The notes beneath the pieces are model-generated. The model made no database searches, had not been told where the DNA came from, and was given only the letters and a program-made list of their open reading frames with translations. Position numbers and translations under genes: made by a program. A stretch of 64,000 nt of DNA, taken from Agrobacterium tumefaciens (lineage in GTDB: Bacteria; Pseudomonadota; Alphaproteobacteria; Rhizobiales; Rhizobiaceae). Where the stretch lies: the NCBI GenBank assembly GCA_025559845.1, contig CP048469.1, positions 3,144,501-3,208,500 of the forward strand, given 5' to 3'. Shown in pieces: positions 27,101 through 35,741 of the stretch. Within the stretch, counting starts at the first letter, position 1. Each line of letters begins with the position of its first letter.

Positions 27101-29624
27101 GGACAGCATTCCGCTTGGTTCCGTGCAGAAGGCAAGCGAGATCACGGCGACACTCGCTTCGGGCGCCATGAGTCATGGTGCGCTGGTCGCTGCCGCGCAC
27201 GAGGCAGTGGCGCACGGCACCAATATGGTCGGCGGCATGTCAAACTCGGGTGAGGGCGGCGAGCACATCTCCCGCTATGGCACCATTCGTGCCTCGCGCA
27301 TCAAGCAGTTTGCCTCTGGCCGCTTTGGTGTCTGGGCCGGCTATCTTGCCGATCCGATGCTGGAAGAAATCGAAATCAAGATCGGCCAGGGCGCCAAGCC
27401 GGGTGAGGGCGGCCAGCTGCCATCGCCCAAGGTGACTGTGGAGATCGCTGCTGCACGTGGCGGCACGCCGGGGGTCGAGCTGGTGTCGCCACCGCCGCAC
27501 CACGACACCTATTCGATCGAGGACCTGGCTCAACTCATTCACGATGCCAAGGCGGCGCGTGTTCGCGTCATCGTCAAGCTAGTATCCTCGGAAGGTATCG
27601 GCACGATTGCGGTGGGTGTGGCGAAGGCTGGCGCTGATGTCATCAACGTCGCCGGTAACACCGGTGGTACGGGCGCTGCGGCCGTGACCAGCCTCAAATA
27701 TACGGGCCGTGCTGCGGAAATCGGCATTGCCGAAGTCCATCAGGCTCTTTGCGCCAACGGTCTGCGCGCCAAGGTCCTGCTGCGTTGCTCCGGCGCGCAT
27801 CAGACGGCAAGCGATGTGGTGAAGTCGGCTCTGCTCGGTGGTGACAGCTTCGAGTTCGGCACCACAGCGCTGATGATGCTGAAATGCGTCATGGCCAAGA
27901 ACTGCAACATCAAGTGCCCGGCAGGACTGACCACAAACCAGGAAGCTTTTAACGGCGACCCGCGTGCTCTGGCGCAATATCTGATGAACATTGCCCATGA
28001 AACGCGCGAGATTCTCTCGGCACTTGGCTTGCCGTCGCTGCGGGAAGCCCGTGGCCGCTCGGACCTCTTGCACCTTCTCGATCACCCCGCCAGCGTCGGG
28101 CAGCTCGATCTGCGCGCCATGCTGACTGTGGTCGATGAGGTGATGATCGATGAGCCGGTCTACATGGAAAAGGACTTTGCGCTCGATGACGCGTTTGTCG
28201 AACTGGTGCGTTCTGCGCTGATCGACAGCAAGCGCGAAACCATCGAGCTTGGTGGCAACCGTTTCCTCAACAACTGCAACAAGAGCGTCGGTGGCCAGCT
28301 TGCCATCGATATCGAACGGCTGCTCAACCATGAACTGACAGAAGAGCAGGTCGCCGGTTTGCCTTCTGTCCGCCAGGACGCGCGCGGTCGTCGGTTCCTG
28401 GAGGCCGGTTCGGTTCGGATCGACACATCGGGATCTGCCGGTCAGTCGTTCGGCGCATTTTGCAATGACGGCATGGTGATGGTGCACACCGGCACCTGCA
28501 ATGACGGCGTGGGCAAGAGCGCTTGCGGCGGAACCATTGTGGTGCGCTCACCGGGCGGCGGGTCTGAAGAGGCAGGCGGCAACGTGCTGGTCGGCAATTT
28601 TGCGCTCTTTGGCGCGACCGGCGGCCGTACCTTTGTCGAAGGGCAGGCGGGTGACCGTTTTGCTGTTCGTAACTCGGGCGCGACGGCTGTTGTCGAGGGC
28701 GTCGGCGATTTCGCCTGCGAATACATGACCAATGGCGCGGTGCTGAACCTTGGAAGTTTTGGCAAGGGTTTCGGCAACGGCATGAGCGGTGGTTTCGTCT
28801 ATCAGTACGACCCGTATGGTGATCTTCCAAAGAAGGTCAGCCACGATTCCATTCTGCTGGGATCGATCACCGGTGATGACGAACAGGCTGCCATCCATCA
28901 TCAGGCTGTCTACCGCCTTTTGACCTGGCATGTGGCGGAAACCGGTTCTGCCAAGGCAGCATGGTTGCTGGAAAACTGGGAAAGCGAAAAGCACAATTTC
29001 GTCTATGGCATGCCTCGTGCGCTTCTTCTTTATCAGGACAGCGACGAAATTCTGAAAGCAAAGCCACGCAAGGAGTTGCTGGAAGAGCTGGCGACGGCGC
29101 TTGCTGCTCATCAGGTACGCAAGTTCAAGCTGGCCTACCGTGATCGCAAAGCAGTCCTGAACGGGAGTGTTCCGGGCTATGGCGAAACCGACACGGAAGA
29201 CATGTTTGCGCTTCTCAACAACTACACGGTCTTGAGCATGGCGCAGGCCATTGCCATGCAGCGCGTACCGATGGCCAGCGGCCCATCTGATCCTGCCATT
29301 GAGAAGGCCGTACGCAATCTGATCCTTACCGAAGACTACGCGCTGATGCAGCGGTTGTTGAAGTATGCCCGAGACGCTCTTTCGGATCACACCGATGAGC
29401 AGCTTGCCGTGATGATCGCTGCCAAGCGGCTGGACGATTACAAGCAGGCCTTAGCACGCCGGAATATCTGGTCCGTGGATAGCCCCGGCACCTACGGCTG
29501 GATCATTCAGCAGAACAGGAAAAACATCGAAAAGATCGGGCGCCTGCCAGGCTACGAAGAACTCTTCGCCGCCCGTGCCATTCCCGACCTTGCAACCGCA
29601 TCCAGCCAGAACAGGGCAGCGTGA
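24120..29624 (+). CDS. Glutamate synthase large-subunit-like protein, atypical long form
   Basis: The 1834-residue protein has the GltB domain order. First is a class II glutamine amidotransferase with nucleophile candidate Cys20 (SSCGVGFI), GDGAGIS, RFSTNT and MAHNGELNT. The central and FMN-binding barrel domains follow (GGMSNSGEGGE, IKQFASGRFGV, KIGQGAKPGEGGQLP, GNTGGTGAAA). The iron-sulfur motif is Cys1256, Cys1262, Cys1266, and the GXGXG beta-helix is near 1430-1560. Two things are odd. The cysteine spacing is Cx5Cx3C rather than Cx5Cx4C, and about 260 extra residues follow the beta-helix. Start GTG has GAGGAG upstream. The next gene encodes a diflavin reductase coupled by TGATG, and no gltD is present. 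Confidence 0.9.
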   Translation: MTTTEQSTGLYDAAFEKSSCGVGFITRKDAVQTHDVLKRGHEALCAVPHRGGMSAEGVGDGAGISVDLSLSFFRTLTGNQTLAAGRFGVGNFFLPQNPAFHERAIGIIGDALAEQGFSVLLVRDVPVDNSAIRPAAVRYQLPIRQWVFSAPADCKSLGEFDWRIHKALLAIEAVAYTVPELAGFYPLSLSARTQVFKGRLNSNEVMPYFCDLVDPRHEVHTMYFHTRFSTNTDPHPSMAQPFRLMAHNGELNTDKKNRLSEAAVALARNASIIRPKGQSDSCRLDQTLQARVMEDGLDLVTAVVSMMPPAWENDETLSSAVKAMLEYFSLYEEKNDGPAALIFGDGTIIGARLDRLGLRPLRTVETEDYLCVMSEAGQIAFPAESVIRRGRIEAGGMLYYDHAEGRAWSTVEALEMLASRRDYTSLLRQARVMLEELPEVAAEKQGSPLRYNGDLERHQRYVAYSHNQESFKFLMDPMLASGAEKISAMGYGNAINALSDQEGGVAKYFSQRFAQVTNPPLDSIREADGMTLRVALGAKPNSGAKTARQIVVRSPILTHLDMLRIREQEETPVRRFEMLYTPVFTEARANEAALKQAIDSLCNEIAGFAAAEGGIAVVTDRHVAADRAALPMIMVVSAINQKLIEEGLRLRVSLIVESGQFSSSHHIAAALGFGASAVYPLGVQFRAEEKFGGEADKAFKRFAKAAEKSLMKTMGKVGLCTAESYIGGEFFEPNFLDTEDPVLKRYFPNVKTPVGGVNFAVIAQAVADWHKKALTVKSENDIPLLGLFKERAEGAGHSYGTTAVRGFVDMTEEKIGFDNGTDNEDMLRLLPLNRLEDAFGLNDAAYYHNSFDRLTPEAIDKFEVTPGYRAFARMMMEERARRPAALRDVLELPADVTFAGSAEEFRREMGRFSRRGNNSFMVRGLLSDRINDDTFRLQLTGTQGHNLARLAALGQSLVDRFGQDISGHWLESGALAVQAKGEALAYLSLIRTAPDSIPLGSVQKASEITATLASGAMSHGALVAAAHEAVAHGTNMVGGMSNSGEGGEHISRYGTIRASRIKQFASGRFGVWAGYLADPMLEEIEIKIGQGAKPGEGGQLPSPKVTVEIAAARGGTPGVELVSPPPHHDTYSIEDLAQLIHDAKAARVRVIVKLVSSEGIGTIAVGVAKAGADVINVAGNTGGTGAAAVTSLKYTGRAAEIGIAEVHQALCANGLRAKVLLRCSGAHQTASDVVKSALLGGDSFEFGTTALMMLKCVMAKNCNIKCPAGLTTNQEAFNGDPRALAQYLMNIAHETREILSALGLPSLREARGRSDLLHLLDHPASVGQLDLRAMLTVVDEVMIDEPVYMEKDFALDDAFVELVRSALIDSKRETIELGGNRFLNNCNKSVGGQLAIDIERLLNHELTEEQVAGLPSVRQDARGRRFLEAGSVRIDTSGSAGQSFGAFCNDGMVMVHTGTCNDGVGKSACGGTIVVRSPGGGSEEAGGNVLVGNFALFGATGGRTFVEGQAGDRFAVRNSGATAVVEGVGDFACEYMTNGAVLNLGSFGKGFGNGMSGGFVYQYDPYGDLPKKVSHDSILLGSITGDDEQAAIHHQAVYRLLTWHVAETGSAKAAWLLENWESEKHNFVYGMPRALLLYQDSDEILKAKPRKELLEELATALAAHQVRKFKLAYRDRKAVLNGSVPGYGETDTEDMFALLNNYTVLSMAQAIAMQRVPMASGPSDPAIEKAVRNLILTEDYALMQRLLKYARDALSDHTDEQLAVMIAAKRLDDYKQALARRNIWSVDSPGTYGWIIQQNRKNIEKIGRLPGYEELFAARAIPDLATASSQNRAA

Positions 29625-31387
29625 TGAAAATACCCTATATCCCCGAAGATGCCCCGTTCAATGGCGATCAGCGCGCATGGCTTGCCGGCTTTCTGGCCGG
29701 TCTGCATTCGCGTACTGCGTTGAGTGGGGACGCCGCGGTTTCCGCCGCTGCACCAAAGGCTGCTCAAGCTGTTCTGAACGTGCTGTTCGGAACACAAACC
29801 GGCAATGCCGAAGCCCTGGCGATGGATATTGCTGCAGCGGCGCGGAAACAGGGCATGCAGCCTGTGGTCGCCGGTCTCGACGATGTGACGATGGAGACCT
29901 TCGCAACCATGAAGCGGGTCATCGTCGTAACCTCTACCTATGGTGAAGGCGAGATGCCGGACAATGCGCAACTTTTCTGGGATGCGCTGTCGGCCGATGC
30001 TGCACCGCGTCTGGAAGGCATGAACTTCGCGGTTCTGGCCCTCGGCGATACTGGCTACGATGGCTTCTGCCAGGCGGGCAAGCTCATCGACACGCGGCTG
30101 GAACAATTGGGCGGCAAGCGCATGCAGACCCGCCTCGATTGCGATATCGATTTCGAGGATGCGGCCGCAGGCTGGATCGGCGAAACTCTGCCACTGGCCG
30201 TTGCCATTGAAGGTGGTGCAGTCTCCGTTGCCGTGGAACCAGCAGCGGACGCGCCTGAAAAGGCAAAACAGGGCTGGAATCGCAAGAACCCCTATTCGGC
30301 ATGCCTGAGCGTTAACCGCAATCTCTCCGGCACGTCTTCGTCCAAGGACATTCGCCACTACGAATTTGATCTGGGTGAGAGCGGACTTCAGTACGAGGCG
30401 GGTGATGCGCTGGGTGTGGTGCCCGTCAACAATCCGAAGCTGGTCGAAGCCCTGGTAGAAAAGCTTGGCGCCACAGCCGATACCGTTGTCGCAGGATTTG
30501 ACCAGCCGGTTGGAGACCTTCTTCTCAAGACGCTCGAGATCTCGACGCCTTCCCGTGATTTCGTCACGGAGGTTGCGAAACGTTCAGGCCACGAGGAACT
30601 GAATCATATCCTTCTGAATGGTGACCGCGAGCAACTTGCGGCGTTTCTCTGGAGCAAGGATATTCTTGATCTGATCTCGCTTGGCGACAAGCAGCTTTTC
30701 GAAGTGGAGGAGTTTATAAAGCTTCTGAAGCCACTGCAGCACCGTGCCTATTCCATATCGTCGAGCCCCTTGATGGCTGGAAACAGCGTTCATCTGACCG
30801 TCGCAAGCGTGCGCTATCGCGCCGAGGGGCGTGATCGCGGTGGTGTCTGCTCAACCTATCTGGCGGATCGTGTGGCAGCCGACCAGAACGCCGGTATTTT
30901 CGTGTCGCAGAACAAGGCATTTCGCGTTCCACAAAACGACGATGCGCCGATGATCATGATTGGTCCCGGCACCGGAATTGCGCCTTTCCGCGCTTTCCTT
31001 CAGGAGCGCCAGGCACGCGGCGCGAAGGGCCGCAACTGGCTGTTCTTCGGCGACCAGCACCGCCAGGCGGATTTCATCTATGAAGACGAACTCGGTGACA
31101 TGAGCAGGGCGGGCGTGCTGACACGCCTTGATCTCGCATTTTCCCGCGACCAGGCGGAAAAGATCTACGTCCAGACCCGCATGAAGGAAAATGGCAAGGC
31201 GCTCTATCAATGGCTGGAAGAGGGTGGGCATTTTTATGTCTGCGGCGATGCAACGCGCATGGCGCGTGACGTCGATGATGCCCTGCATGCGATCGTTGCC
31301 AGCGAGGCAGGGATCTCTGCGGAAGCCGCGGGTGACTATGTCAATCGCCTGAAACGGGAAAAACGATATCTGCGAGACGTCTACTGA
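29624..31387 (+). CDS. Diflavin NADPH reductase, CysJ-like (flavodoxin-FNR fusion)
   Basis: The 587-residue protein joins three parts. An N-terminal flavodoxin domain (about 50-195) has the FMN motif FGTQTGNAEALA and STYGEGEMPDN. An FAD-binding domain (about 215-410) has RAYSISSSP and GGVCSTYL. An NADPH domain has GPGTGIAPFRAF and YVCGDATRMARDV, and ends KRYLRDVY with the stacking aromatic Tyr. This is the CysJ/cytochrome P450 reductase architecture. ATG 29624 overlaps the GltB-like stop by one base. No sulfite reductase hemoprotein (cysI) is adjacent, so the electron acceptor is probably the upstream GltB-like protein. That is inference from coupling; a role in sulfite reduction with a distant CysI remains possible. 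Confidence 0.9.
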   Translation: MKIPYIPEDAPFNGDQRAWLAGFLAGLHSRTALSGDAAVSAAAPKAAQAVLNVLFGTQTGNAEALAMDIAAAARKQGMQPVVAGLDDVTMETFATMKRVIVVTSTYGEGEMPDNAQLFWDALSADAAPRLEGMNFAVLALGDTGYDGFCQAGKLIDTRLEQLGGKRMQTRLDCDIDFEDAAAGWIGETLPLAVAIEGGAVSVAVEPAADAPEKAKQGWNRKNPYSACLSVNRNLSGTSSSKDIRHYEFDLGESGLQYEAGDALGVVPVNNPKLVEALVEKLGATADTVVAGFDQPVGDLLLKTLEISTPSRDFVTEVAKRSGHEELNHILLNGDREQLAAFLWSKDILDLISLGDKQLFEVEEFIKLLKPLQHRAYSISSSPLMAGNSVHLTVASVRYRAEGRDRGGVCSTYLADRVAADQNAGIFVSQNKAFRVPQNDDAPMIMIGPGTGIAPFRAFLQERQARGAKGRNWLFFGDQHRQADFIYEDELGDMSRAGVLTRLDLAFSRDQAEKIYVQTRMKENGKALYQWLEEGGHFYVCGDATRMARDVDDALHAIVASEAGISAEAAGDYVNRLKREKRYLRDVY

Positions 31388-31398
31388 GGGGGGGGGGG
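31388..31398. repeat. 11-bp poly-G run
   Basis: Eleven consecutive G follow directly on the TGA stop (31385-31387) of the diflavin reductase gene, in the short gap before the convergent TadE-like gene. It is outside coding sequence, so length changes would not shift a frame. Confidence 0.95.
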
Positions 31399-31404
31399 TG
31401 TTCC

Positions 31405-31422
31405 GAGGCAGGCAACTGCCTC
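31405..31422. terminator. Small hairpin between convergent genes
   Basis: GAGGCAG (31405-31411) and CTGCCTC (31416-31422) form a 7-bp stem with a GCAA tetraloop. It overlaps the last bases of the TadE-like gene on the minus strand. It has no T-run on either side, so it is a weak or Rho-assisted terminator at best. Confidence 0.4.
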
Positions 31423-32011
31423 AGCAGTCCGAGCAGGTGATTTCCTGATCGCGTTGTTTGAAGAAATATTCCCGCTTGATGGTAAATGCCTGGACGCTCG
31501 AGGACAGGCTCGACATGAACATCAGCAGATTGTGTGGCAGCGAAAACTCGACGTGAACCAGGAAGGTGTTCGCTGCCACAAGCCCCTTGGGCACTGTAAC
31601 GCTTGAACCCTTCGCATAGGGGGCCAGGTTGTCCTGATCCCAGGACCAGGCGATTTTGGCCTGGCTTTTATCGTCGATCTTGATGCCGCTGATCTTCAGC
31701 TTCAGTCCGCTGGTGCTGTATGGCGCGAAGATCGCTGCCGTGACGTCCTTCGTTGTTTGAAGATAGGCTTTGTCGACGGAACTCTTCTTTGAAACCAGAT
31801 CATTGATTGTCGCAGTCGCATGGCTCGCGCGTTTGTAGGCGCTATAGCCAAGTGTCAGCTCGAAGGATGTGAGGTAAAGGGCAACGAGGATCGGGAAAAT
31901 GATCGCGAACTCGACCGCACCAACTCCGCGTCTGTCTCGCGCAAATCGGGCGAAGACTGCCGGAAGCCGAAATTTCCTCAGGGTGGGGAGAGACACCTTG
32001 CGACGGATCAT
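31421..32011 (-). CDS. TadE/TadG-family pilus assembly protein 1
   Basis: The 196-residue product has a positively charged N terminus (RRKVSLPTLRK...RFARDRRG), then the TadE-like prepilin motif GVGAVEFAIIFPILVALYLTS, where the conserved Glu (about residue 35) follows the processing region. A hydrophobic stretch of about 20 residues comes next, then a soluble domain. Such pseudopilins are minor components of tight-adherence (Flp) pili or related envelope machinery. It ends with Cys-Ser-Asp-Cys. Its start overlaps the next TadE-like gene upstream by 4 bp. No other tad/cpa genes are in the window. Confidence 0.85.
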   Translation of the reverse strand: MIRRKVSLPTLRKFRLPAVFARFARDRRGVGAVEFAIIFPILVALYLTSFELTLGYSAYKRASHATATINDLVSKKSSVDKAYLQTTKDVTAAIFAPYSTSGLKLKISGIKIDDKSQAKIAWSWDQDNLAPYAKGSSVTVPKGLVAANTFLVHVEFSLPHNLLMFMSSLSSSVQAFTIKREYFFKQRDQEITCSDC

Positions 32012-32604
32012 GGGCTGCCACTCGTGATGTATTTTTCATTCATGTAGGCGTCCGTCGCCACAATCAGGAAATGCGATGGCATCGAGCCGTCGGCGGGCCG
32101 GACCTTCGTCAGATAGGGGCGGATGATATCGGCCACGACACGCCAGCGATAATAGACCCGCAGCATGTTGATTGTTTCCGGGCCGCCTGGCTTGAAGCCG
32201 AATTGGCTTTTGTCGAGATCGTAATATTGACCATTGGCTTTGAGCGCAATGGTGGTCGGAATATCCTTGAATGTCGCGAACGACCGCAGATCGATATAGA
32301 GCTTCTGCTCCTGTTTGATCTCGTCTGCGGAACAGGTCATCATGATCGAAATTTCCTTGCAGAAACTCTGGCGGAAATCCTCTTTGGTAATGGTGCTGCT
32401 GATCTGACCGGTGCGCAGGCGCCTTGCCATCGTGTCTGTAGCATTGACGATGACCTGTTCGGCCATCAATGCAATGAAGGTTTCGATGATCGCGAAGACA
32501 ACGAGAAAATAGGGGATCGCAAGGATCGCGAACTCGATCGCCGCGGCTCCATCGCGCGAAACACGGAGTTTTCTCAGCAATGCTGTGAGAGGGGCCAGTC
32601 GCAT
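32008..32604 (-). CDS. TadE/TadG-family pilus assembly protein 2
   Basis: I choose ATG 32604 (MRLAPLTALLRKLRVSRDG), giving 198 residues; a GTG at 32640 would add 12. The motif GAAAIEFAILAIPYFLVVFAI matches the TadE hydrophobic signature with Glu after the Gly/Ala-rich cleavage region. The soluble part has two cysteines (FCKEISIMMTC) that could pair. It is the first gene of a two-gene unit with the other TadE-like gene, and the pair probably works as a heterodimer. Function is inferred from the family only. Confidence 0.82.
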   Translation of the reverse strand: MRLAPLTALLRKLRVSRDGAAAIEFAILAIPYFLVVFAIIETFIALMAEQVIVNATDTMARRLRTGQISSTITKEDFRQSFCKEISIMMTCSADEIKQEQKLYIDLRSFATFKDIPTTIALKANGQYYDLDKSQFGFKPGGPETINMLRVYYRWRVVADIIRPYLTKVRPADGSMPSHFLIVATDAYMNEKYITSGSP

Positions 32605-32754
32605 GGGGCGATGTCGATCTTCATGAAATGCGGCAAACACCCGCGCTACTCAAATTCATTACAGACCATAACCAGCCGATGTTTAAATTGTCTTACCTCG
32701 AAAAGTTGCAGTTTAACCGGGGTTCATCGTTGTTACTATGGTTATGAAAAGCAT

Positions 32755-32779
32755 AAAGCCCGGCACATGGCCGGGCTTT
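32755..32779 (-). terminator. Terminator downstream of fabI
   Basis: AAAGCCCGGC (32755-32764) and GCCGGGCTTT (32770-32779) form a perfect 10-bp stem with a 5-nt loop. On the minus strand the TTT at the end of the stem is followed by ATGCTTTTCAT. It lies 27 bp after the fabI stop and closes the fabA-fabB-fabI unit. Confidence 0.75.
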
Positions 32780-32806
32780 GCTATATTAGATTTGAAGAAT
32801 GTGCTG

Positions 32807-33613
32807 TTATTCAGCGTCAGCCTTCGACAAAACTTCGAGCGTCGGTGTAGACGTGATGTTGAAGCCGCAATCGACATAGTGGCACTCGCCGGTTACACCG
32901 CGTGACAGGCCAGAGAGCAGATAAAGCGCCGATCCGCCAATATCGTCGATATCGGCCGTCCGCCGTAGCGGGGCGTTTTTCTGGTTCCATGAATAGATGG
33001 CGCGTGCGTCGGAAATGCCCGCGCCTGCCAGTGTACGAACCGGACCTGCCGAGATTGCGTTGACGCGAATGTCGCGTGGACCGAAGTCGGCTGCGAGATA
33101 ACGAACGGACGCTTCAAGCGCTGCCTTGGCAACACCCATGACGTTGTAGTTCGGGATGACACGCTGCGAACCGTTATAGGTCAGCGTCAGCATCGAGCCG
33201 CCATTGGTCATCAGCTCAGCGGCGCGCTTGGCGATTTCCGTAAACGAGAAACAGGAAATGACCATGGTGCGGCTAAAGTTCTCGCGCGTGGTATCGGCGT
33301 AGAGGCCCTTCAGCTCGTTCTTGTCGGAAAAGCCGATGGCATGAACGACAAAATCGAGCGAACCCCATTTTTCGCGGATCGCCGCAAAAAGCGCGTCGAC
33401 CGAAGCGATATCTTCGACATCACAAGGAACGATGAAATCAGAACCCAGTTCGGCAGCGAGTGGCTTGACGCGCTTTCCGAGAGCCTCCCCCTGATAGGTG
33501 AAGGCCAGTTCTGCGCCTTGGGCGGCGAGAGCCTTGGAAATGCCCCAGGCAATAGAATGGTTGTTTGCGACGCCCATGATGAGGCCGCGTTTTCCCTGCA
33601 TGATGCCATTCAT
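32807..33613 (-). CDS. fabI: Enoyl-[acyl-carrier-protein] reductase (NADH)
   Basis: FabI reduces trans-2-enoyl-ACP in each cycle of fatty acid elongation. The 268-residue short-chain dehydrogenase has the nucleotide-binding pattern GVANNHSIAWGIS, AELAFTYQGE, the catalytic Tyr-x6-Lys in NYNVMGVAKAALEA, and VNAISAGPVRTLAGAGI. I choose ATG 33613, just downstream of the fabB stop with GGATAA before it; a TTG two codons earlier is possible. Its position after fabA and fabB suggests a dedicated copy for unsaturated fatty acid synthesis. A second fabI elsewhere would not be surprising but cannot be checked here. Confidence 0.94.
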   Translation of the reverse strand: MNGIMQGKRGLIMGVANNHSIAWGISKALAAQGAELAFTYQGEALGKRVKPLAAELGSDFIVPCDVEDIASVDALFAAIREKWGSLDFVVHAIGFSDKNELKGLYADTTRENFSRTMVISCFSFTEIAKRAAELMTNGGSMLTLTYNGSQRVIPNYNVMGVAKAALEASVRYLAADFGPRDIRVNAISAGPVRTLAGAGISDARAIYSWNQKNAPLRRTADIDDIGGSALYLLSGLSRGVTGECHYVDCGFNITSTPTLEVLSKADAE

Positions 33614-33619
33614 GGGCAA

Positions 33620-34843
33620 TTATCCGTTATAACGCTGGAATACGAGCGTAGCGTTGGTTCCGCCGAAGCCGAAGGAGTTGGAAAGGATCGTGTCGATCTT
33701 GGCGTTGTCGATGCGGCTGCGAACGATCGGAACGCCCGCGAATTCCGCGTCGAGTTCGGAAATGTGCGCGCTCTCGCCGATGAAGCGTTCCTGCATCATC
33801 AGGAGACCATAGATGGATTCCTGCACGCCCGCTGCGCCGAGCGAGTGACCCGTCAGCGACTTGGTGGACTGGATGTGCGGGATCTTGTCACCGAAGACTT
33901 CGCGGATAGCACCGATTTCCTTGCTATCGCCGACCGGCGTGGAGGTGCCGTGCGTATTGATGTAGTCGACATCGCCCTTCACGGTGGAGAGCGCCTGGCG
34001 CATGCAGCGGATTGCGCCTTCGCCTGACGGAGCAACCATGTCGTAGCCGTCAGACGTTGCGCCATAGCCAACGATTTCAGCATAGATCTTGGCGCCACGC
34101 GCCTTGGCATGCTCCAGCTCTTCCAGAACGAGAACACCAGCGCCACCGGCGATAACGAAACCGTCACGGTTGGCGTCATAGGCACGCGAGGCGGTCGCCG
34201 GCGTGTCATTGTACTTCGAGGACATGGCGCCCATGGCGTCGAACAGGTTCGACATGGACCAGTCGAGATCTTCGTGGCCGCCGGCAAACATGATGTCCTG
34301 CTTGCCCCACTGGATCATTTCGGCAGCGTTTCCGATGCAGTGCGCCGAGGTCGAGCAGGCCGACGAGATCGAATAGTTGACACCGTGGATCTTGAACCAG
34401 GTCGCAAGCGTTGCCGAAGCCGTAGAAGACATGGCTTTCGGAACGGCGAACGGGCCGATGCGCTTCGGGCTGGTGTTCTTCAGTGTAATGTCGGCGGCTT
34501 CAACGATCGTACGGGTGGACGGGCCGCCCGATCCCATGATGATACCGGTGCGCTCGTTGCCGCTGATGTCGCTTTCTTCCAGACCAGAATCGGCGATCGC
34601 CTGCTTCATTGCAACGTGGTTCCACGCTCCACCCTGGGAGAGGAAGCGCATTGCGCGGCGATCAACCAGATCGGTCGGATCGAGAGACGGTTTGCCCCAC
34701 ACCTGGCACTTGAAGCCGTGCTCGGCAAAATCAGGGGAGAAGGAGATGCCGGATTTGGCGTCGCGCAGCGATGCGGTGACTTCAGCGGCATCACCGCCGA
34801 TAGAGGAAACAATACCGAGGCCGGTGACAACAACTCGTCTCAT
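33620..34843 (-). CDS. fabB: Beta-ketoacyl-ACP synthase I
   Basis: FabB extends the cis-3-decenoyl-ACP made by FabA, so it is needed for unsaturated fatty acids. The 407-residue thiolase-fold enzyme has the active-site cysteine Cys163 in [14 protein letters not shown] and the two catalytic histidines in [11 protein letters not shown] and [10 protein letters not shown], with [14 protein letters not shown] near the end. Neighbouring fabA and the Ser/Ala pattern around Cys163 favour FabB over FabF. The start codon ATG 34843 gives the usual [10 protein letters not shown]. Confidence 0.95.
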   Translation of the reverse strand: MRRVVVTGLGIVSSIGGDAAEVTASLRDAKSGISFSPDFAEHGFKCQVWGKPSLDPTDLVDRRAMRFLSQGGAWNHVAMKQAIADSGLEESDISGNERTGIIMGSGGPSTRTIVEAADITLKNTSPKRIGPFAVPKAMSSTASATLATWFKIHGVNYSISSACSTSAHCIGNAAEMIQWGKQDIMFAGGHEDLDWSMSNLFDAMGAMSSKYNDTPATASRAYDANRDGFVIAGGAGVLVLEELEHAKARGAKIYAEIVGYGATSDGYDMVAPSGEGAIRCMRQALSTVKGDVDYINTHGTSTPVGDSKEIGAIREVFGDKIPHIQSTKSLTGHSLGAAGVQESIYGLLMMQERFIGESAHISELDAEFAGVPIVRSRIDNAKIDTILSNSFGFGGTNATLVFQRYNG

Positions 34844-34920
34844 GAAAGGGACCTTTTCTTAAGATTTCGGCTGGACGGGGAACGCAGCCCGGGCATGTGC
34901 CGGGGCAGGCGTTGTCAGTC

Positions 34921-35436
34921 TCAGGCGGTCTTTTCCTTCGACAAACCTACACGAAGGTCCGTCGCCTGATAAATGGTTTCGCCATCGGCCTTCAGCCAGC
35001 CATCAGCGGTGCCGAGGACAAGGCGTCCGCGCATGACGCGCTTGAAGTCGATGCCGTATTGCAGAAGCTTGGTGTGCGGGCGCACCATGCCTTTGAACTT
35101 CACCTCACCGGTGGAAAGCGCCATGCCGCGGCCTTCTTCACCCAGCCAGCCGAGGAAGAAGCCGGTTAGCTGCCACATGCCGTCAAGGCCAAGGCAGCCG
35201 GGCATGATCGGGTTTCCCTGGAAGTGGCAGGGGAAATACCAATCATCTTCGCGCACGTCGTATTCAGCACGGATGTAACCTTTGTCGAATGCGCCGCCGG
35301 TTTCGGAAATTTCGGTAATGCGGTGAACCATCAGCATGGGAGGCAGAGGAAGCTGTGCATTGCCGGGGCCGAACAGTTCGCCGCGACCGCACGCCAGGAT
35401 TTCCTCGTAGTTGTAGCTCGATTGCCTCGTTGCCAT
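34921..35436 (-). CDS. fabA: Bifunctional 3-hydroxydecanoyl-ACP dehydratase/isomerase
   Basis: FabA dehydrates 3-hydroxydecanoyl-ACP and isomerises the product to the cis-3 form, the branch point to unsaturated fatty acids. The 171-residue hot-dog protein has the catalytic His71 in [13 protein letters not shown] and Asp85 in [17 protein letters not shown]. It is first of fabA-fabB-fabI, divergent from irr. The 77-nt gap to fabB has no strong terminator. Confidence 0.97.
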   Translation of the reverse strand: MATRQSSYNYEEILACGRGELFGPGNAQLPLPPMLMVHRITEISETGGAFDKGYIRAEYDVREDDWYFPCHFQGNPIMPGCLGLDGMWQLTGFFLGWLGEEGRGMALSTGEVKFKGMVRPHTKLLQYGIDFKRVMRGRLVLGTADGWLKADGETIYQATDLRVGLSKEKTA

Positions 35437-35741
35437 GGTGTTTCCGTTTCCCCGTATACTGGTGTTGATCGACTTCTGTAGAGCAAGTTAGGTTCAAATT
35501 GAAGCGCTGCAAGGGCAACGACCCACTCTGGTTCCTGATGACTTGTCGCTAAAGACCGCCTTTACATGGCGCCCGCATACAGGAAGCGTAAGGGCGGAAC
35601 CAGAGGAAATTTGCAAATATGCCCTGTTTGCAGCCATTTGCCGCGCTTACGAAGCTTTGAAACTATTGAAAGCAACGGGCGCAAAAGATATATGCTAGTG
35701 TAATTGTCCGGGTTTTAACCCCACGTTTGGAATGGGATTGC
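35437..35741. promoter_or_regulatory. Divergent fabA-irr regulatory region
   Basis: This 305-bp region drives fabA to the left and irr to the right. For irr I see TTGAAA (35666-35671), a 17-bp spacer and TATATG (35689-35694), with a predicted start about 40 bp before the ATG. On the fabA side TTGAAC lies near 35490, without a clear -10. No ICE-like or TGA-N9-TCA iron box could be picked out with confidence. Confidence 0.5.

Noticed and set aside
29624..31387. Annotation as sulfite reductase alpha subunit (cysJ)
   Set aside because: Architecture is shared by many diflavin reductases; no cysI nearby and coupling is to the GltB-like gene, so I name the architecture rather than the pathway.
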